Assembly: GCA_963839285.1 (NCBI GenBank)
Contig: CAWIUN010000009.1
Coordinates: forward strand, 21,535-85,534
Length of the DNA: 64,000 bases
Reading direction: 5' to 3'
Origin: DASSSQ01 sp963839285
GTDB taxonomy: Bacteria; Actinomycetota; Thermoleophilia; Gaiellales; Gaiellaceae
Shown: piece by piece, positions 50,473 to 59,594 of the stretch
Layout of the letters: every line of letters starts with the position of its first letter
Numbering within the stretch: the stretch's first letter is position 1
Notes under the pieces: generated by a model
What the model was told of the DNA's origin: nothing
What the model saw: the letters and a program-made list of their open reading frames with translations, nothing else
Databases searched by the model: none
Translations under genes and position numbers: made by a program

Positions 50473-51913
50473 ATGACCCAGGCTGCACCCGACCCGCGGC
50501 GCTGGCAGGCGCTCGCGCTGGTCTGCTCGGCGATGTTCATGACCATCCTCGACGTCTCGATCGTCAACGTCGCGCTCCCCTCGATCGGCACGGCGCTCGA
50601 CTTCTCGCGCGAGAACCTCCAGTGGGTGATCTCCGCCTACGCGATCGCCTACGGCGGCTTCCTCCTGCTCGCCGGCCGCACCGCCGACCTGCTCGGGCGC
50701 CGCCGCGTCTTCATGAGCGGCCTCGTCCTCTTCACGATCGCCTCCCTCGTCTGCGGCCTGGCGCAGTCGGAGGGGATGCTGATCGCCTCGCGCGCCGTGC
50801 AGGGCCTCGGCGCGGCGATCATCGCGCCGGCGGCGCTCTCGATCGTGACGACGCTCTTCGCCGAGGGGCCGGAGCGCAACAAGGCGCTCGGGATCTGGGG
50901 CGCGGTCGGCGGCTCCGGCGCCGCGGTCGGCGTCCTCGCCGGCGGCGTCCTGACCAAGTACCTCGGCTGGGAGTGGATCTTCTTCGTCAACGTGCCGGTC
51001 GGCGCGCTGGCGCTCTCGCTGACGCGGCCGCTCGTGCACGAGAGCCGGGTCGACACCGACGAGCGCAGCTACGACCCGCTCGGCGCGCTCACCGTCACCT
51101 CGGGCATCGCCCTGCTCGTCTACGCGATCTCGAAGGCGCCGGACGTGGGCTGGGCGACCGGCACGCACGATCGGCCTGCTCGCGGCCGCGGCGGCGCTGC
51201 TCGCCGCCTTCGCCTGGGTCGAGACGCACGTGGCGCGGCCGCTCGTCCCCTTCCGCTTCTTCCGCGTCCGCACGGTCGCGGCGGCGAACGTCGTCGGCGT
51301 CCTGCTCGCCTCGGTGATCTTCTCGAACTTCTTCCTGCTGACGCTGTACGTGCAGCAGGTGCTCGGCTACTCGGCGCTGCGCGCCGGGCTGACCTTCGTC
51401 GCGACCGCGGGCACGGCGGTGCTGACGGCGGGCGTCGCGCAGGCGGTCGTCACCCGCGTCGGGCCGAAGCTGCCGATGGCCCTCGGGCTCGCGCTGCTCA
51501 GCGCCGGCATGATCTTCTACACGCAGATCCCGACCTCGGGCAGCTTCGCCTCGGCGCTGCTGCCCGGCTACCTGCTGGTCGGCGTCGGGATGCCGTTCGC
51601 CTTCATCGCGGTCACGATCGCCGCGCTCGCGGGCGTCGAGCGGCACGAGGCGGGCCTCGGCTCGGGGATGATCAACACCTCGCAGCAGGTCGGCGGCGCG
51701 CTCGGAGTGGCGGTCGCCTCGACGGTCTTCGCCACGCACTTCAACTCGCTCGTCTCGAGCGGCGTCGCGGCGCCCGAGGCGCTGACGAGCGGCTTCTCCA
51801 GGGCCTTCTGGGTGCTCGCGGGGCTCGGCATCGTCGCCGTCGCCGCCACGATCTCCCTCGTCCGCCGCGAGGAGACGGCTCCGGAGGCCGAGACCGCGCC
51901 GGTCGTGATCTAG
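50473..51913 (+). CDS. MFS multidrug efflux transporter, EmrB/QacA (14-helix) type (frameshifted)
   Basis: Proton-coupled exporter. ATG 50473 is preceded by AGGAGG at 50463-50468. RRWQALALVCSAMFMTILDVSIVNVALPSIGTALDF (in parts; motif D1 LDVSIVNVALP), LLAGRTADLLGRRRVFMSG (motif A), IASRAVQGLGAAIIAPAALSIV (motif B), GIWGAVGGSGAAVGVLAGGVLTKYLGWEWIFFVNVPVG (in parts; motif C). A shift near 51165 joins to LLAAFAWVETHVARPLVPFRFFR and the second half, ending at 51913. About 480 residues. Drug or metabolite unknown. The leader holds the inverted repeat at 50235-50400. Confidence 0.9.
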
Positions 51914-51951
51914 CGGGTTTCGCGGCGGCGGGCAGGCGGGAGACGTTGTCG

Positions 51952-52382
51952 ATGGAGCAATCGGGCGGCAGCCGGGCAGACGAGCCCGCCGGGGCCGGTC
52001 GAGCGGCGCGAGGGTGCGCCGCCGGCAGCCGAGCGCGACAGCGCGTGCGCCGCCCGCCGGGGGGGCGACGAGCGCGGCGCCGCCGGGGCGGTCGGAGCCG
52101 AAGCCGCCCCGCGAGGGCCGCGGCGTCGGCGTCTGGGCGAGCGTGATCGGCTTTCTCGCCGCCGCGGCCGCGTTCCTCGTCTTCGTCGTCCAGAACACCG
52201 AGACGGTGCACGTCGACTGGACCGTCTGGTCGGTGGGCGTCTCCCTCGCCGCGGTCGTCTTCGGCGCGATGCTGCTCGGCTCGGCGCTGACGCTCGCGCT
52301 CGGCGCGATCTGGCGGATCCGCCGCCGCCGCCGTCACCGCGAGCGCGAGGAGCTGCACCGCCTGCGCGCCGGCGGAGGCTAG
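51952..52382 (+). CDS. LapA-domain (DUF1049) membrane protein (probably frameshifted)
   Basis: Small protein with a charged N-terminus and two membrane helices: VGVWASVIGFLAAAAAFLVFVVQNTETVHVDWTVWS (in parts) and LAAVVFGAMLLGSALTLALGAIWRI, then an Arg-rich end. FVVQNTETV.V.W is the LapA/DUF1049 hallmark. The likely start is ATG 51952 (MEQSGGSRADEPAG), which needs an indel near 51990-52080 to join; an uncorrected start at GTG 52014 is the alternative. Convergent with the xanthine dehydrogenase gene, overlapping it by 4 bp. Role unknown; in proteobacteria linked to LPS assembly. Confidence 0.75.
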
Positions 52383-54598
52383 AGACCGACGACGTCGTCG
52401 GGGCGGACCGGGACGCGGACGAGCTCGCGACCCGTCGCGTCCCGCAGCGCCGCGACGACCGCGGCGGTCGAGACGACCGTCGGCGGCTCGCCGACGCCCT
52501 TGACGCCGTAGGGCGCGTCCGGCTCGGGGACCTCGATCAGCACCGACTCGACCGGCGGCATGTCGAGCGCGGTCGGGATCAGGTAGTCGGTGAAGCTCGC
52601 GTTCGTGATCAGGCCGTCCCGCGTCTGGATCTCCTCCATCAGCGCGAGCCCGATCCCCTGGGCGGTGCCGCCCTCGATCTGGCCCTCGACGGCCTTCGGG
52701 TTGACCGCCTTGCCGACGTCCTGCGCCGTCCCGACCCAGACGACCCGCGTCAGCCCGAGCTCGACGTCGACCTCGGCGACGACCTTCATCGCCGCGACCG
52801 CGAAGGCGACGTGCGCGTTCCCCGCGTCGGTGATCTGCCCCGTCTCCGGGTCGAGCGGGTGCGTGCGCGGATGCCGGTAGACCCGCTCGACGTCGACCTC
52901 GGCCTCGCCGGTGCGCTCGCGCTCCTCGAGCGCCGCCCGGCAGGCGAGCTGCACCGCGCCGGCGGCCATCCACGTCATCCGCGAGGCCGACGCCGAGCCG
53001 GACGAGCCGACCGTCGCCGTCCCGGCCGGCGCGAGCGCGACGTCCTCGATCCCGAGCTCGGTGCGCGCGACCTGGAGCATGACGTTGACGACCCCCTGCC
53101 CGACCTCGGCGGCGGCGCAGTGCAGCTCGGCCGAGCCGTCCGCGAGCAGCCGCACGCGGGCGGCGGTGAAGTCGTCGAAGCCCTCCGAGTAGCAGATGTT
53201 CTTGTACCCGACCGCGAAGCCGACGCCGCGCCGGACGCCCTCGCCGCGGGTCGTGTTGCCGGCGCCGCCGGGCAGCCGGATCGGGTCGCGCGGCAGCGAC
53301 TCGGCCGCCGGCGGCTCGAGCGCGGCCGCCGCCCGGATCACGTCCGCGGTCGGCAGCGAGCCGGTGATCCTCTGCCCGGTCGGCAGCCGGTCGCCGGGCG
53401 CGAGCGCGTTCCGCAGCCGCAGCTCGACGGGGTCGAGCTCGAGCGCCTCGGCCAGCCTGTCCATCTGCGCCTCGGCGGCGAAGCACGTCTGCACGGCGCC
53501 GAAGCCGCGCATCGCGCCGCAGGGCGGGTTGTTCGTGTAGACGCAGGTCGACTCGATCAGCGCGTTCTCGACCGCGTAGGGCCCGCACGCGAAGGCGGCC
53601 GCGTTCGACGTGACCGCCGTCGACGAGGACGCGTAGGCGCCGCCGTCGAGCAGGATCCGCATCCGGACGGCGACGAGCTTGCCGTCGCGGTTGGCGCGGT
53701 GCTCGCACCAGATCCGCGCCGGATGCCGGTGCACGTGGCCCGTGAACGACTCCTCGCGCGAGTAGACGATCTTGACCGGCCTCTCGGTGTGCAGCGCCAG
53801 CAGCGCGCCGTGGATCTGCATCGAGAGGTCCTCGCGGCCGCCGAAGGCCCCGCCGACGCCGGAGAGGTGGATCCGCACCTGCTCCGGCTCGAGGCCGAGG
53901 CAGGGCGCCACCTGGTCGCGGTCGACGTGCAGCCACTGGGTCGCGACGTAGATGTCGACGCCGCCCTCGCCGTCGGGCACCGCGAGGCCCGACTCCGGCC
54001 CGAGGAAGGCCTGGTCCTGGATCCCGAGCTCGTAGACGCCCGTGACGGTGACCTCGCCCTCGGCGTCCGGGTCGCCGTGGCGGACGACCATGTGCCGGAC
54101 GACGTTCGGGCGCGGGTCCTCGCGGTAGCCGTGGCCGGCGGTGACGCCCGGCGGGTGCAGCGGCTCGCCCTCGGTCGCGCGCTCCATCTCGGTGACCGGC
54201 TCGAGCGGCTCGTAGTCGACGACGACGAGCTCGGCGGCGCGGCGCGCCTGCTCGGGATGCTCGGCCGCGACGAGCGCGACCGGCTCGCCGAAGTAGCGGA
54301 CGCGGTCGACCGCGAGCACCGGCTGGTCGGGGAACTCGAGCCCGTAGGTCTTCTGACCGGGAACGTCGTCGTGCGTCAGCACCGCGTGGACGCCCTGCAC
54401 CTTCAGCGCGGCGCCGATGTCGATCGAGCGGATCCGCGCGTGCGCCCAGGGGCTCCGCAGCGTGTGCCCGTAGAGCATCCCGGCCGCGAAGAGGTCGCTC
54501 GCATAGGCGAACTCGCCCGTCACCTTCGGGACGCCGTCGACGCGGCGGACGCTCTCGCCGACGCGGCCGAGCTCGAGCTTGCGCGCGGGGCTGCTCAC
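52379..54598 (-). CDS. Xanthine dehydrogenase molybdenum-binding subunit
   Basis: A 739-residue Mo-cofactor subunit of the xanthine oxidase family. GTG 54598 overlaps the FeS subunit stop (GTGA). GESVRRVDGVPKVTGEFAYASDL, GLEPEQVRIHLSGVGGAFGGRED (in parts; Moco GGxFG), PPCGAMRGFGAVQTCFAAEAQMDRLA (in parts; the Arg binds the purine), GTATVGSSGSASASRM and AVNPKAVEGQIEGGTAQGIG (in parts), with the catalytic Glu in YGVKGVGEPP (~706). Its divergence from adenine deaminase and urate genes supports hypoxanthine/xanthine as substrate rather than CO or aldehydes. Intact. Confidence 0.9.
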   Translation of the reverse strand: MSSPARKLELGRVGESVRRVDGVPKVTGEFAYASDLFAAGMLYGHTLRSPWAHARIRSIDIGAALKVQGVHAVLTHDDVPGQKTYGLEFPDQPVLAVDRVRYFGEPVALVAAEHPEQARRAAELVVVDYEPLEPVTEMERATEGEPLHPPGVTAGHGYREDPRPNVVRHMVVRHGDPDAEGEVTVTGVYELGIQDQAFLGPESGLAVPDGEGGVDIYVATQWLHVDRDQVAPCLGLEPEQVRIHLSGVGGAFGGREDLSMQIHGALLALHTERPVKIVYSREESFTGHVHRHPARIWCEHRANRDGKLVAVRMRILLDGGAYASSSTAVTSNAAAFACGPYAVENALIESTCVYTNNPPCGAMRGFGAVQTCFAAEAQMDRLAEALELDPVELRLRNALAPGDRLPTGQRITGSLPTADVIRAAAALEPPAAESLPRDPIRLPGGAGNTTRGEGVRRGVGFAVGYKNICYSEGFDDFTAARVRLLADGSAELHCAAAEVGQGVVNVMLQVARTELGIEDVALAPAGTATVGSSGSASASRMTWMAAGAVQLACRAALEERERTGEAEVDVERVYRHPRTHPLDPETGQITDAGNAHVAFAVAAMKVVAEVDVELGLTRVVWVGTAQDVGKAVNPKAVEGQIEGGTAQGIGLALMEEIQTRDGLITNASFTDYLIPTALDMPPVESVLIEVPEPDAPYGVKGVGEPPTVVSTAAVVAALRDATGRELVRVPVRPDDVVGL

Positions 54599-55053
54599 AT
54601 GGCCTCCGCGGCGAGCCGCACGGCGTCGAAGATCTTCGCGTAGCCGGTGCAGCGGCAGAGGTTGCCCGAGAGCGCCTCGCGGATCTGGTCGTCGCTCGGC
54701 GAGGGCACGCGCTGCAGCAGGTCGGCCGCCGCCATCACGAGCCCCGGCGTGCAGAAGCCGCACTGGACGGCGCCCGCCTCGAGGAACGCGTCCTGCACCG
54801 GATGGAGCGCCTCGCCCGAGGCGAGCCCCTCGACCGTGACCACCTCGTGCCCGTCCGCCTGGGCGGCGAGGACGAGGCAGGCGCAGACGAGCTCGCCGTC
54901 GTAGAGCACCGAGCAGGAGCCGCACTCGCCCTGCTCGCACGCGTTCTTCGAGCCGGGGAAGCCGAGGTGCTCGCGGAGCGCGAAGAGCAGGCTCTCGCCC
55001 TCCCAGACGTCGGCCTCGACCTTCCGGCCGTTGACCGTCAGCGCGATCTTCAT
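54595..55053 (-). CDS. Xanthine dehydrogenase iron-sulfur subunit
   Basis: A 152-residue subunit with two [2Fe-2S] clusters. N-terminal plant-ferredoxin type: GSKNACEQGECGSCSVLYDGELVCACL (in parts, Cys ~39, 44, 47, 59). C-terminal helical type: VQCGFCTPGLVMAA and SGNLCRCTGYAKIFDAV. The start ATG 55053 overlaps the stop of the FAD subunit by 4 bp (ATGA), and its own stop overlaps the Mo subunit start. It passes electrons from Mo to FAD. Intact and of standard length. Confidence 0.94.
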   Translation of the reverse strand: MKIALTVNGRKVEADVWEGESLLFALREHLGFPGSKNACEQGECGSCSVLYDGELVCACLVLAAQADGHEVVTVEGLASGEALHPVQDAFLEAGAVQCGFCTPGLVMAAADLLQRVPSPSDDQIREALSGNLCRCTGYAKIFDAVRLAAEAM

Positions 55054-55840
55054 ACCGTGCACCTCTCGAGCGCCCGCGCGGCGAGGACGCGCAGCGCGTG
55101 CCGGCGGTAGGCGGCGCTGCCGCGGACGTCGTCGATCGGCGAGGCGGCCTCGGCGACCCGCTCCGGCAGCGTCTCGGCCTCGTCGTGACGAATGGTCACA
55201 AGCCCGACGACGGGCCCGGCCGACCCGAAGGCGGCGCGCACCTCGCCGCGCTCGCGGTCGACCGCGACGGCGAGCGAGCAGACCGCGATCACCATCGCGT
55301 TCCGCGGCCCGATCTTCATGAACGTCTGGCGGGCGCCGGAGGGCCGGACGCGGACGGCGACGATCAGCTCGTCCGCCGCGAGCGCGTTCCGCTTCGGCCC
55401 GAGCAGGAACTCGGCCAGCGGCAGCGTCCTCGTCGCGCGCGGCGGAGGCGAGCTCGACCTCGGCGCCCTCGACGAGGAGCGGCGGCAGCGCGTCGCCGGC
55501 CGGCGAGGCGGTGCCGAGGTTGCCGCCGATCGTGCCGCGGTTGCGGATCTGGGGCGAGCCGACCGTCCGCGAGGCCTCGGCGAGCGCGGGCAGCAGCTCC
55601 GCCGAGCTCGCCGCGCATCGCCTCCGCGTAGGTCAGGCCCGCGCCGAGCCGCAGGGTGCCGTCGTCGCGCGCGTGGCCGCGCAGCTCCGCGACCTCGTTC
55701 AGGTTCAGCAGCGCCGCGGGGCGCGTCCGGTCGAAGTTGAGCTCGACCATCACGTCGGTGCCGCCCTGGATCGGGCGCACGTCGGCGTCGGCGCGCAGGC
55801 GCAGGGCCTCGTCCAGCGAGCGAGGGGTGAGCACGTCCAT
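55050..55840 (-). CDS. Xanthine dehydrogenase FAD-binding subunit (frameshifted)
   Basis: FAD subunit of the CO dehydrogenase/xanthine oxidase medium-chain type. ATG 55840: MDVLTPRSLDEALRLRADAD, VRPIQGGTDVMVELNFDRTRP (FAD pyrophosphate loop). Shifts near 55610 and 55440 join to ASRTVGSPQIRNRGTIGGNLGTASPAGDALPPLL (in parts; the T-I-G-G-N motif) and RTLPLAEFLLGPKRNALAADELI. About 263 residues. A GTGAC-N5-GTCAC palindrome at 55185-55199 lies within the coding region. First gene of the FAD-FeS-Mo operon; 29 bp separate it from the divergent adenine deaminase gene. Confidence 0.9.
55185..55199. repeat. Dispersed GTGAC-N5-GTCAC palindrome, copy in xanthine dehydrogenase FAD subunit
   Basis: GTGACGAATGGTCAC, followed by AAGC as in the paaC copy. 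It lies 135 bp before the stop of the FAD-subunit gene, inside the purine regulon that also carries the main array. Confidence 0.75.
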
Positions 55841-55869
55841 CGCTGACAAGACTAGTACGCTCACGCGGT

Positions 55870-57571
55870 ATGGACTCCCCCCTCGCGAGGCGGATCGCGG
55901 TCGCGCGCGGCGACGAGCCCGCCGACCTCGTCGTCCGCGGCGGGCGTGTCTTCTCGGTCTTCACGCGCGAGTGGCTCGAGGTCGACGTCGCGGTCGTGGA
56001 CGGCTACGTCGCCGGGCTCGGCTCCTACGAGGGCGCCGAGACGCTCGACGCCTCCGGCCGCCACGTGATCCCCGGCTTCGTCGACGCGCACATGCACCTC
56101 GAGTCGACCAAGCTGCTCCCGGACGCGTTCGCGCGGCTCGTGCTCCCGCTCGGGGTGACCGCGGTCGTCGCCGACCCGCACGAGATCGCGAACGTGCTCG
56201 GCACCGACGGCGTCCACTGGCTGCTCGACGTCTGCGACGGGCTGCCCCTCGACGTCTACTTCATGGCCTCGTCGTGCGTCCCCGCCTCGCAGCTTCGAGT
56301 CGCCGCGGCGGCCGCTCTCGCTCGGCGACCTCGAAGGGCTGCTGCGCCGCCGCCGGATGATCGGGCTCGCCGAGATGATGAACTTCCCCGGCGTGATCGG
56401 CGGCGACCCGGGCGAGCTCGCGAAGCTGGCGCTGCCCGGCGCCGCGCACGTCGACGGACACGCGGCCGGGGTGACCGGCAGGCGCCTGCAGGCCTACGCC
56501 GCCGCCGGGATCCGCTCCGACCACGAGGCGGTCACGCTCGAGGAGGGCCGCGAGCGGCTCCGCGCCGGCATGTGGCTGCTGATCCGCGAGGCCTCCGGCG
56601 CGCGCAACCTCGACGCGCTGCTGCCGCTCGTCGAGGAGTACGGCCCCCACCGGATCGCGTTCTGCACCGACGACCGCGAGCCCGAGCACGTCGCCGAGGA
56701 GGGGCACGTCAACTCGATGGTGCGGCAGGCGGTCGCCGCCGGGATCGCGCCCGAGGACGCGATCGTGATGGCGACGCTGAACCCGTCCACCTGGCACGGG
56801 CTGCGCGAGCACGGCGCGATCGCGCCCGGCTGCAAGGCCGACCTGCTGCTGCTCGACGACCTGGAGCGGTTCGTGCCGTCGCTCGTGCTCAAGAGCGGAC
56901 GCCCGATCGGCGAGATCCCGCGGCCGGAGGTGCCCGACTGGGTGCGCCACACCGTCCGGATCGGCCATGTCGGCCGGGGCGGGCTGGAGCTCGAGCGGCA
57001 CGGCTCGGGCCCGGTTCGCGTGATCGGGATCGTGCCCGACCAGATCGTCACCGACCTGCTCGAGGAGGAACCGACGGTCCGCGACGGCGCGATCGTCGCC
57101 GACCCCGGGCGCGACCTGGCGAAGATCGCCGTCGTCGAGCGCCACCTCGGCACCGGCCGCGTGGGCGCCGGCCTCGTGCGGGGCTTCACCCTGCGGAGCG
57201 GCGCGATCGCGACGACGGTCGCCCACGACGCGCACAACGTCGTCGTCGTCGGCGTCGACGACGACGACATCCTCCGCGCCGTCCAGCGGCTGACCGAGAT
57301 CGGAGGCGGCGTCGTCGTGGTCGAGCAGCGCGGCGTCCGCGCCGAGCTGGCCCTGCCCGTCGCCGGCCTGCTCTCCGCCGCGACCGCCGAGGAGGTGATC
57401 GCGTCGACCGAGGAGTGCCTCGACGCCGCCCGCGAGCTCGGCTGCACGCTCAACTCGCCCTTCCAGACCCTGTCCTTCCTGGCCCTGTCGGTGATCCCGG
57501 CGCTGAAGATCACCGACCGCGGCCTCGTCGACGTGAACCGGTTCGAGCTCGTCCCCCTGGAGGTCGCGTGA
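55870..57571 (+). CDS. ade: Adenine deaminase (frameshifted)
   Basis: Metal-dependent amidohydrolase converting adenine to hypoxanthine plus ammonia. ATG 55870: VVRGGRVFSVFTREWLEVDVAVVDG, HVIPGFVDAHMHLESTKLLPDAFARLVLPLGVTAVVADPHEIANV (in parts; metal HxH and family PHEIANV). A shift near 56295 joins to RRMIGLAEMMNFPGVIGGDPG, HVDGHAAGVTGRRLQAYAAAGIRSDHE (in parts) and AFCTDDREPEHVAEEGHV. The C-terminal domain ends DVNRFELVPLEVA. About 567 residues, normal for Ade. Overlaps the next gene by 4 bp. First step of the purine regulon. Confidence 0.92.
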
Positions 57572-58893
57572 GCACGCTCCTCCACTCCGGCTTCGTGGTG
57601 ACGATGGACGACGAGGGCTCCGAGCACCCGGACGGCTGGGTGCTCGTCGAGGACGGGCTCGTCGCGGCGACGGGCGGCGGCGAGCCGCCCGAGGCGGACG
57701 AGCGCGTCGACCTCCGCGGCGCCGTCGTCACGCCGGGCCTCGTCAACACGCACCACCACCTCTGGCAGAACCTGACCCGCACCCGCGCCCAGGACGGGAC
57801 CCTCTTCGAGTGGCTGGTCGAGAGCTACCCGATCTGGGCCGCGATCGACGCCGAGGCGGAGTACGCGGCCGCGCGGGCCGGCCTCGCCGAGCAGGCGCTC
57901 TCCGGCGCGACCACCGTCTTCGACCACCACTACCTCTTCCCGCCGGGGGTCGAGGGCCTGCTCGAGGCCGAGATCCGCGCGGCGCGCGAGCTCGGCGTCC
58001 GCATCGTCGCCTCGCGCGGCTCGATGGACCGCGGCGTCTCCGACGGCGGCCTGCCGCCCGACCGGATCGTCGAGGCGACCGACGACGTGCTCGCCGCGAC
58101 CGAGGCCGCCGTCGGGCTCGCCGACGACGACGGCTTCGTCCGGATCGCGGTCGCGCCCTGCTCGCCCTGGTCCGTGACCGCCGAGCTGATGCGGGAGTCG
58201 GCCGCGCTCGCCCGCCGGCACGGGCTGCAGCTGCACACGCACCTGGCCGAGGTGGCCGAGGAGGACGCGTACTGCCTCGAGACCTACGGCTGCCTCCCGT
58301 TCGAGTACCTGGAGCAGCTCGGGTGGCTCGAGGGCGACGTCTGGTGCGCGCACTGCGTCCACCTCGGCGAGCGCGGGATCGCCGCCTTCGCGGCACACGA
58401 CGTCGGCGTCGCCCACTGCCCCTCCTCGAACCAGCGGCTCGGGGCCGGCTTCGCGCCGGTGCGGGAGATGCTCGACGCGGGCCTGCGGGTCGGGCTCGGC
58501 GTCGACGGCTCCGCCTCGCAGGAGCGCGGCGACCTCTTCCTCGAGGTGCGCCAGGCGTGCTTCGTCGCCCGCGGCCGCGGCGGCCCGGGCGCGATGAGCT
58601 CGCGCGAGGCGCTCCGGCTCGGCACGCGCGGCGGCGCCGCCGTCCTGCGCCGCGACGACATCGGCTCGCTCGAGCCGGGCAAGCGCGCCGACCTGGCCGT
58701 CTGGGACACGGACGTGCTGGAGCTCGGCGGCGCCGACGACCCCGTCACCGGCCTCGTCTTCTCGGCGCCGCACCGCGTCTCGCGCCTCTACGTCGGCGGC
58801 GAGGAGGTCGTCCGGGACGGCCACCTCGTCCGCGCCGACGAGGAGGAGATCCGCAAGGAGCAGCGCGAGCAGGCGCGAAAGTTCCGCGGATGA
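57568..58893 (+). CDS. 8-oxoguanine deaminase-like amidohydrolase
   Basis: A 441-residue amidohydrolase of the subgroup-III (TrzN/AtzB-like) type; by similarity of motifs an 8-oxoguanine deaminase, giving urate. Metal ligands HHHLWQN (HxH at ~66-68 in VNTHHHLWQNLTRT), LQLHTHLAEVAEEDAYC, CAHCVHLGERG and GLGVDGSASQERGDLFLEVRQA (in parts; Asp). GAMSSREALRLGTRGGAAVLRRDDIGSLEPGKRADLAVWD (in parts) is the common end. GTG 57568 overlaps the ade stop; its stop overlaps uraH. Guanine deaminase is an alternative, but the context before urate oxidase fits both. Confidence 0.85.
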   Translation: MSTLLHSGFVVTMDDEGSEHPDGWVLVEDGLVAATGGGEPPEADERVDLRGAVVTPGLVNTHHHLWQNLTRTRAQDGTLFEWLVESYPIWAAIDAEAEYAAARAGLAEQALSGATTVFDHHYLFPPGVEGLLEAEIRAARELGVRIVASRGSMDRGVSDGGLPPDRIVEATDDVLAATEAAVGLADDDGFVRIAVAPCSPWSVTAELMRESAALARRHGLQLHTHLAEVAEEDAYCLETYGCLPFEYLEQLGWLEGDVWCAHCVHLGERGIAAFAAHDVGVAHCPSSNQRLGAGFAPVREMLDAGLRVGLGVDGSASQERGDLFLEVRQACFVARGRGGPGAMSSREALRLGTRGGAAVLRRDDIGSLEPGKRADLAVWDTDVLELGGADDPVTGLVFSAPHRVSRLYVGGEEVVRDGHLVRADEEEIRKEQREQARKFRG

Positions 58894-59175
58894 GCCTCTC
58901 GACCCACGTGCTCGACACCGCCGCCGGCCGGCCCGCCGCGGGCGTCCGCGTCGAGCTCTACCGCGGCGCGGAGCTCGTCGCCGAGGGGAGCGACCGACGC
59001 CGACGGCCGGATCGGCGCGCTCGCCGACACGGCTCCCGGCGCCTACAGGCTCGTCTTCCACCCGCCGTCGCCGTTCTTCCGCCGCGTCGAGCTCGAGCTC
59101 GAGCTCGGCGAGGGCCACTACCACGTCCCCCTCCTCGTCTCGCCGTACGGGTGCGCGAGCTACCGCGGCAGCTGA
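58890..59175 (+). CDS. uraH: 5-hydroxyisourate hydrolase (transthyretin-like, frameshifted)
   Basis: Hydrolyses 5-hydroxyisourate to OHCU. ATG 58890 (ATGA overlap) starts SLSTHVLDTAAGRPAAGVRVELYRG with the catalytic His of STHVLD. One missing base near 58995 must be restored to read TDADGRIGALADTAPGAYRLVFHPPSPFFRRVEL (in parts). The C-terminus ends with the hallmark YRGS tetrapeptide (GCASYRGS) at TGA 59173-59175. About 95 residues, slightly short of the usual ~110. Overlaps uraD by 25 bp. Confidence 0.92.
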
Positions 59176-59594
59176 GCGTCGACGAGCTGGCGGAGCTGTT
59201 CGAGGGGCGCACGGCGCTCGTCGAGCGGCTCGCGCGCCGCGACGACCCGCTGACCGCGGCCGACGAGGTCGTCGGCGAGCTCTCCGCGGAGGAGCTGCAG
59301 GAGGCGCTCGACGCGCACCCCGCGATCGGCGCCCGCCGCGCCGGGCTCTCGGCCCGCTCGGCCGCCGAGCAGGGCGACGACGCCGAGCCGGAGGTGCTGG
59401 CCGAGCTGGAGCGGCTGAACGCGGCCTACGAGGAGCGGAACGGCTTCCGCTTCGTCACCTTCGTCAACCGCCGCCCGAAGGCGCAGGTGCTCGAGGAGCT
59501 GCGCGAGCGGATCGAGCGCCCGCGCGAGGAGGAGCTGCGCCGCGCCGCGCGCGAGCTCGTCGCGATCGCCCGCGACCGCTGGCAGCGCGCGTGA
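59151..59594 (+). CDS. uraD: OHCU decarboxylase
   Basis: A 147-residue 2-oxo-4-hydroxy-4-carboxy-5-ureidoimidazoline decarboxylase giving S-allantoin. GTG 59151 gives VRELPRQLSVDELAELFEGRTALVERLARR; the catalytic His is in the HPAIG motif (ALDAHPAIGARRAG), followed by the family end FRFVTFVNRRPKAQVLEELRERI (in parts). The start lies within uraH (25 bp overlap), and the stop overlaps the puuD GTG by 4 bp. Intact and of normal length. Tight coupling with uraH and puuD matches the three-step urate to allantoin conversion. Confidence 0.93.
   Translation: MRELPRQLSVDELAELFEGRTALVERLARRDDPLTAADEVVGELSAEELQEALDAHPAIGARRAGLSARSAAEQGDDAEPEVLAELERLNAAYEERNGFRFVTFVNRRPKAQVLEELRERIERPREEELRRAARELVAIARDRWQRA

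Noticed and set aside
5000..52000. Numerous long antisense frames rich in Arg, Ala, Pro, Gly
   Set aside because: These are shadow frames typical of very GC-rich DNA; they lack conserved motifs and overlap well-supported genes.
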